Below, one piece after another: positions 59,825 to 64,000 of a stretch of DNA of 64,000 nt. Position 1 is the stretch's first letter. Every line of letters starts with the position of its first letter. The notes beneath the pieces were generated by a model. It did no database searches and was not told where the DNA came from. It saw only the letters and a program-made list of their open reading frames with translations. Made by a program: the position numbers and the translations under genes. Source of the stretch: Narthecium ossifragum (taxonomy: Eukaryota; Streptophyta; Magnoliopsida; Dioscoreales; Nartheciaceae); contig OY986964.1 in the NCBI GenBank assembly GCA_963920575.1, positions 36,074,527 through 36,138,526 of the forward strand, in the 5' to 3' direction.

Positions 59825-60272
59825 GTATATGGTCCAAACCATGTATATTACATACGCCGTCGAATCGGTAGCGGGATACCGTTCAATTGATGTAATCCAT
59901 CGATAGCCTGATACTGATGGACTAGATCAATCCATCGGTATTGATAGTCTGATACCGATGGACTAGATCAATCCATCGGTATCTCATTTCCGATCGAATG
60001 TACCAATGCTCGGATTAGTAATGAAGTATCGATTGGTTGATCTAATCCATCGGTACCGTATTATCCTATTGAATTATTCATCTAGTTCATCATTAGTGAG
60101 ATACCGATGAACTATATCAACCAATCGGTTTTTCACTACCGGTACAATTCAATCGGTAGTGAGTTACCTATTTATTGATCTAGTCCACTACCGATGAACT
60201 AGATGAAAGAATCGGTAGTGGACTACTGATTCGATGGCATGTGCATTACACACACCACATATCCATGTATAT
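59825..60272. mobile_element. Fold-back element with internal palindromes
   Basis: The ends TATATGGTCCAAACCATGTA and, on the minus strand, ACATGGATATGTGGTGTGTG lead into matching blocks (GTCGAATCGGTAG against ATCGAATCAGTAG). The inside has many inverted pairs of ATCGGTA and TACCGAT, for example TACCGATGGACTAGATCAAT next to CCATCGGTAT. A transcript would fold into a long branched hairpin. No coding capacity. Confidence 0.65.
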
Positions 60273-61496
60273 AAAATTTTATTCAAAAAGTTTTTAGTGG
60301 GTCCCACACTAGTGGCGGCCACGTTTCATTTCTCTGTGATCCAGTGGAAGTTAAAGTAGTCCTGGATCAATTGTCTTTAAACAGCTACGAGCCTACGACG
60401 ACAGCAAATTTGGAACTTGTGTTGAAAAACCCTGCCCATCATCAACTCAGTGGCCGTTGGATTTGAACAGCTCTTGTTGTCGTCTTTCTGGTGTTCTGGC
60501 TGGATTTGGCCGTGGATACGCACGTTTTCTAATGGTCAAAAGGCCTATCGGCTAGACTGCCTAACTTTGTTGACAAATTGAAACCACCCGAATCTTTGCT
60601 GAATCTAGACAAGACGATCTTAGCCGGCTTGCATCTAAGAAAATAAAAATAAAAGAAAAATGATTTTTAGCCAATCTCATGGATCCTAGGAAAAATATAG
60701 ATAAGGGGATTAAAACCTTCATAATGATGGTCTTGAATTTTAGTAGCCTCTAGCATGAATGATACGTACATATAAATCCCATTTATGCATTCAAATATTT
60801 TATTCATAGTCTTACATAATTATTTTTAATGTTTCACGCAAAATTCTATGCCGTCTCTGATCTTCATAAACTTTATTGACAGAGCAGAGCCCCTTATTTA
60901 CAAATCTGCTGTTATATGGGCCACGTCCGTCGGGATTGGGGGGCGTCCGATGCACCTTCCACTGGTGTAAATTTGATCCATTGGATGATGAATCCAACGG
61001 TTCAAATTAATACACGTAACCAAATCCCTTCTATCTCCTCTTCCCTCACGGACACGACCTCTCCTCCTCTCACATAACAGCAAAACTAGAAATACAGGGT
61101 GCTCAATGTCAAAAAAAAAATTTGAAAGTGAGGGACCATATAAAAGTTTGACTAAAAGTATTTATCGGGTACAAATCGATAAATTTAGCCAAAGCAATAT
61201 GAGGGTAATAAAACAGTATGATACGCTTCTTTTATCTCATTAATTCTTAAGCAGGCTAATTTAATTTATTCCACATTGACTTGTTCCATTTGTGGACTTG
61301 AGAGGAGTCAGTCACACCGAAGGAAGGCAGGGATGCATAGTCCTCTTCCTTGGTTCACTGGAGAAAAGAAGGGTTCTTAATAAGATCAGTTGATGGGCAT
61401 TAATTATACCTTAGTTTATGTGGACTTGAGAGGTTCTCGCAATTAATCAGAGTGATGTGAGATGACATTCATATCATAATTAAGTGACAATTTATT
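60273..61496. other. Intergenic stretch
   Basis: No gene is recognised. 60890-61080 has a GC-richer patch (GTCCGTCGGGATTGGGGGGC) followed by pyrimidine-rich sequence, perhaps a repeat fragment. Frames there are short and overlap on one strand only. Confidence 0.4.
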
Positions 61497-61676
61497 GTAT
61501 AAGATCAGTTTTTATGAGTCATAATTCGACTCGTCTATTTTCTCACATATGACAGCTGAGTCATAAAGAAAAGATGAGAGAAAGGGGACATGTGACAACT
61601 GAGTCATATGAAGAGAGAGGAGAATGGGTGGTTAGGGATAGTGGGGATGAGTGATTATCCATGCCAACCACCTAGT
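61497..61676 (+). mobile_element. Helitron-like or MITE repeat, copy 3
   Basis: It runs opposite to the copies at 29782 and 44767, starting TATAAGATCAGTTTTTATGA and ending ATGCCAACCACCTAGT. It shares the ATGAGTCATAA and CTCACATATGACAGCTGAGT parts. The central region is purine-rich. Confidence 0.4.
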
Positions 61677-61964
61677 TTAACATACGATCCCAGGTAGTAC
61701 AATACCTGCAATTTTGTGGTAAGTGCTCAATTATTTTCATGTCGATCACTATCCAGAATAGATAGGCCAAGTCTCTCATAGGCCACATAGAGGACTAACA
61801 CTAACATCTACAGGTGGACAATTTGTATAGGGTAGCAGGCAGCAAACTGCCAATAGACAGATGGGTTTTAAATTAATTTTATGAATTCTAATTCTAAATC
61901 CATGATTGAAGATTTTCATACCCAAATACCACAAAAATCAACTTCAAGTCTCCTCCCCTTCCAC

Positions 61965-62115
61965 ATGTTTTTTTTTTTTTTTTTTTTTGAAGAAATTCTG
62001 CCCAAAGGCTAGTCTTTAGTTATCATCGGCCTCAGGCCTATCTCATAATATATATATATATATATGTGTGTGTGTGTTATCATCGGCCTCAGGCCTATCT
62101 CATAAAAAAAACATA
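61965..62115. repeat. Poly-T tract and short direct repeat
   Basis: A run of about 22 T starts near 61967, possibly the A-tail of a minus-strand retroelement. TTATCATCGGCCTCAGGCCT occurs twice, near 62018 and 62077, split by AT and GT dinucleotide repeats. Confidence 0.6.
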
Positions 62116-62126
62116 TATATATATAT

Positions 62127-62403
62127 CATGTCACATGACAGGATAACCACCATCTCCCCTCACCTCCCTCATAACTCTCCTCTCCCCCACTATTAACCCT
62201 TCCACATCTATATATCATCATTATATAGAAGCATGGTTATAAAATAACCTTTTATTGTCCTACTGGCATCCTATGTGGCAGGATTTATCCTATGTGACTG
62301 CTGATGTGGAGGGGTAATAGTGGGGGATGGAGGAGTTAGGGAGGTTAGTGAGGAGTTATAAGGGAGGTGAGGGGAGATGGTGGTTACCCTGCCATGTGGC
62401 AGG
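62127..62403. mobile_element. Fold-back MITE with long arms
   Basis: The left arm (62127-62211) is the reverse complement of most of the right arm (about 62303-62402); both contain GGGAGGTGAGGGGAGATGGTGGTTA in one orientation or the other. The loop is about 90 bases. A right-arm relative sits at 12636-12818, upstream of a patatin gene. Confidence 0.7.
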
Positions 62404-62930
62404 GGATAGGACTAGTATATATATATAATCCTCGTACCGACGTAAGGAAGCTGATTCAAAGCATCATGAAGACTTTGCATCACTAAAGTTGAGGGAAATT
62501 TTAATTAGAAATGTTAGTTGATTTTCTTCTGCCAAAATTGCTATGGATGCCTTAGGAATGATGATAACTACATGATCTACGTGCTACGTTATTATTTACA
62601 TTAAATATTTTTCTCTATATAACTAGTAGTTATTTGACATTAGTCGAGACACTATTTAAATTTAAATATCGACATAGAATTGTCCTTTTTATTATTATTA
62701 GACTAAAACGTGGAAAAGAACCTCATTGAATTCAGGAGTTCATCTCCATACTGGGAAAATGTAAATTACAGTTATTTTTCATCAATAAAATAGGATGGAT
62801 TTAATCCTTCCACACTGAACCAAAGAAATAAATAAGAAAGATGGACCAGATACCTTTAAAAAAAAAAAAAAACTATTAGAACAGTATCACTAGAAAAGAA
62901 TGAACCATTAATTTGCAAGCTTTTGATTGA
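62404..62930. other. 3' flank of the DUF1645 gene
   Basis: AT-rich; TTTATTGATG-like and AATAAA-like motifs on the minus strand (near 62760-62790 and 62828-62840) could serve for 3' end formation of the minus-strand gene. Confidence 0.35.
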
Positions 62931-63839
62931 TCACGGTTTTCTATAGCCGAACGCCGGGTTGTACCGGAGGCAGTCGAGTAGGCCGTGCCGGAAAGGCAAC
63001 GCCGTCTTCTTCTTGAGCTCCTTTGACGCCGCCCGGTTCTCCATGTAAAGCATCTCGTGCGCCGACATGGCCGGACCGGTCCTTGTTCTCATCGAGTTAT
63101 GACCACTGCCCGTGTCTCCGCCGTCGATCGAATATCTTCTTCCAGTCTTTTTGTCCGTCGGCGCCGGAGAGGTCGGCGACGACGATGAGAGGATGGAGTA
63201 CTTCCGGAGAGGATCTTTGCTGTCTGTTCCGGTGGCGCGTCCTTCCGACGCGCTGCGGAAGAGGAGCAGGTCTCTCATCCGCCACTTCCTGCTGCTGCCG
63301 CCGCCACCACCACCACAGCAAACAGTGGCGGCGGCGGAGATGGGAGGTGGGTCTTTGGCCAAGCCGGCAGCCCCACCTCCTCCTCCACCTCTTCTCTTTA
63401 AGGGAGAGAGAGATCTCCAACCCTTCCGGCTAACGGAGGAAGCTGGGAGAGAAGTCCTCTCCCTTCCTCTCTCTATAGTCGTCTCCTCCGTCTCTGCGGC
63501 GGAGTCCGTCCTGATGGATTGAAAGAAGTTGAGGCACGGCCTCAAAGGCCGGATTTTTCCGGCTTCAAAGAGCTCATCAGCAGTCGATAGCTCCGACGAC
63601 CTGCTCCCCTTCTCTAGCTGGCCACTGAAATCAAAGGCGAACTCCCAGCCATGTGGTGGTGAGTTGCCGGAGATGGTGTCGTCCAAGTGTGCGTAAACGG
63701 AGGCGGCACGAGTCGGGCTACCGGGGGCACTAATGTGGTGGTACTGGTAGAGGTTGTCGAAGGTGCTCCCTAGTCGCTCCGGGCTCGTCGGAGAACTACC
63801 GAAGCAAAACTCTCTCGCCGGAGCCGCCGACACCGCCAT
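62931..63839 (-). CDS. DUF1645 family protein
   Basis: A single exon on the minus strand codes for 302 residues, from ATG at 63839 to TGA at 62931. The N terminus (FCFGSSPTSPERL, then SAPGSPTRAASVYAH) and the acidic/aromatic stretch WEFAFDFSGQL are typical of DUF1645. So are the motif FEAGKIRPLRP, a Ser/Arg/Gly-rich basic middle (RGRERTSLPASSV; KRRGGGGGGAAG; CCGGGGGGSSRKWRMRDLLL), and the tail LPFRHGLLDCLRYNPAFGY. Members are plant-specific, often stress-induced and poorly understood; no enzymatic motif is present. The poly-Gly tracts come from CCACC repeats and may vary between individuals. It is the only gene in the window read leftward. Confidence 0.9.
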   Translation of the reverse strand: MAVSAAPAREFCFGSSPTSPERLGSTFDNLYQYHHISAPGSPTRAASVYAHLDDTISGNSPPHGWEFAFDFSGQLEKGSRSSELSTADELFEAGKIRPLRPCLNFFQSIRTDSAAETEETTIERGRERTSLPASSVSRKGWRSLSPLKRRGGGGGGAAGLAKDPPPISAAATVCCGGGGGGSSRKWRMRDLLLFRSASEGRATGTDSKDPLRKYSILSSSSPTSPAPTDKKTGRRYSIDGGDTGSGHNSMRTRTGPAMSAHEMLYMENRAASKELKKKTALPFRHGLLDCLRYNPAFGYRKP

Positions 63840-64000
63840 CCTCCTCTGCCTTAGCTCTCTCTGAGTTGGGCTCCTCCAAACCTTTCTAATCAGCTCTCAC
63901 ATATAACTGCTGTGTTTAAGCTGTTACTACTTACTATATGGTTGGTGGCTATAAGAAGAGAGGAAATGGGTGACACTACCTTTGATTTGGAGTGAGAATA
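63840..64000 (-). promoter_or_regulatory. Leader and upstream region of the DUF1645 gene
   Basis: Purine-rich sequence on the minus strand (CTCAGAGAGAGCTAAGGCAG reading toward the ATG) fits a 5' leader. CCATATAGTAAG near 63935 is a possible but weak TATA element. The window ends here. Confidence 0.35.

Noticed and set aside
63023..63522. Two 136-codon plus-strand frames opposite the DUF1645 gene
   Set aside because: Antisense shadows of a GC-rich coding region whose minus-strand product has recognisable family motifs.
1..64000. CRISPR arrays, bacterial operons or prophage-like systems
   Set aside because: Tandem repeats here are direct arrays or MITE parts without spacers; gene structure is fully eukaryotic with introns.

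Overview
The window is nuclear DNA of a flowering plant, and the gene content points to a monocot. Genes are split by many short GT-AG introns. Intergenic space is full of degraded plant L1-type LINEs, hAT-like elements and small terminal-inverted-repeat elements whose ends read like GTTTGG. One 200-base run of N (30992-31191) marks an assembly gap. The species cannot be fixed from the sequence alone.

Layout. 1-4170 is gene-poor and holds several TIR elements, one carrying seven tandem 104-base units. 4449-10633 is an SVP-like (StMADS11 clade) MADS-box gene with eight exons. 10194-29695 is a tandem duplication. Each unit begins with the 3' end of the SVP gene, then an old minus-strand LINE, then a six-exon patatin-like lipid acyl hydrolase gene (17874-19718 and 26565-28326). 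Unit A later gained a complete hAT-like element with an 8-base target duplication (12888-14213), a second copy of the LINE remnant, and a segment with a hAT transposase relic. Unit B gained a 2.6-kb 5'-truncated LINE (22409-24993) whose empty target site survives in unit A.

29700-33050 holds repeats, the gap and a broken L-type lectin receptor kinase. 33529-37253 is a phosphoglycerate-mutase-like gene with one splice junction that does not resolve. 37778-40201 is an intronless P-class PPR gene. 40202-46168 is intergenic with a LINE relic and a Helitron-like repeat. 46169-53271 is a CDPK-related kinase (CRK) with eleven exons and a MITE carrying a hexanucleotide microsatellite in one intron. 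54026-59251 is a SAP-domain gene related to the plant C3H62 family. 59252-62930 is repeat-rich. 62931-63839 (minus) is a DUF1645 gene.

The genes do not form a pathway; they are independent eukaryotic transcription units. The most informative part is the SVP/patatin duplication, where nested insertions can be ordered in time by comparing the two copies. I found no convincing sign of a new biological system. The notable items are structural and regulatory: duplication breakpoints, repeat-carried G-boxes, an unresolved splice junction and pseudogenes.
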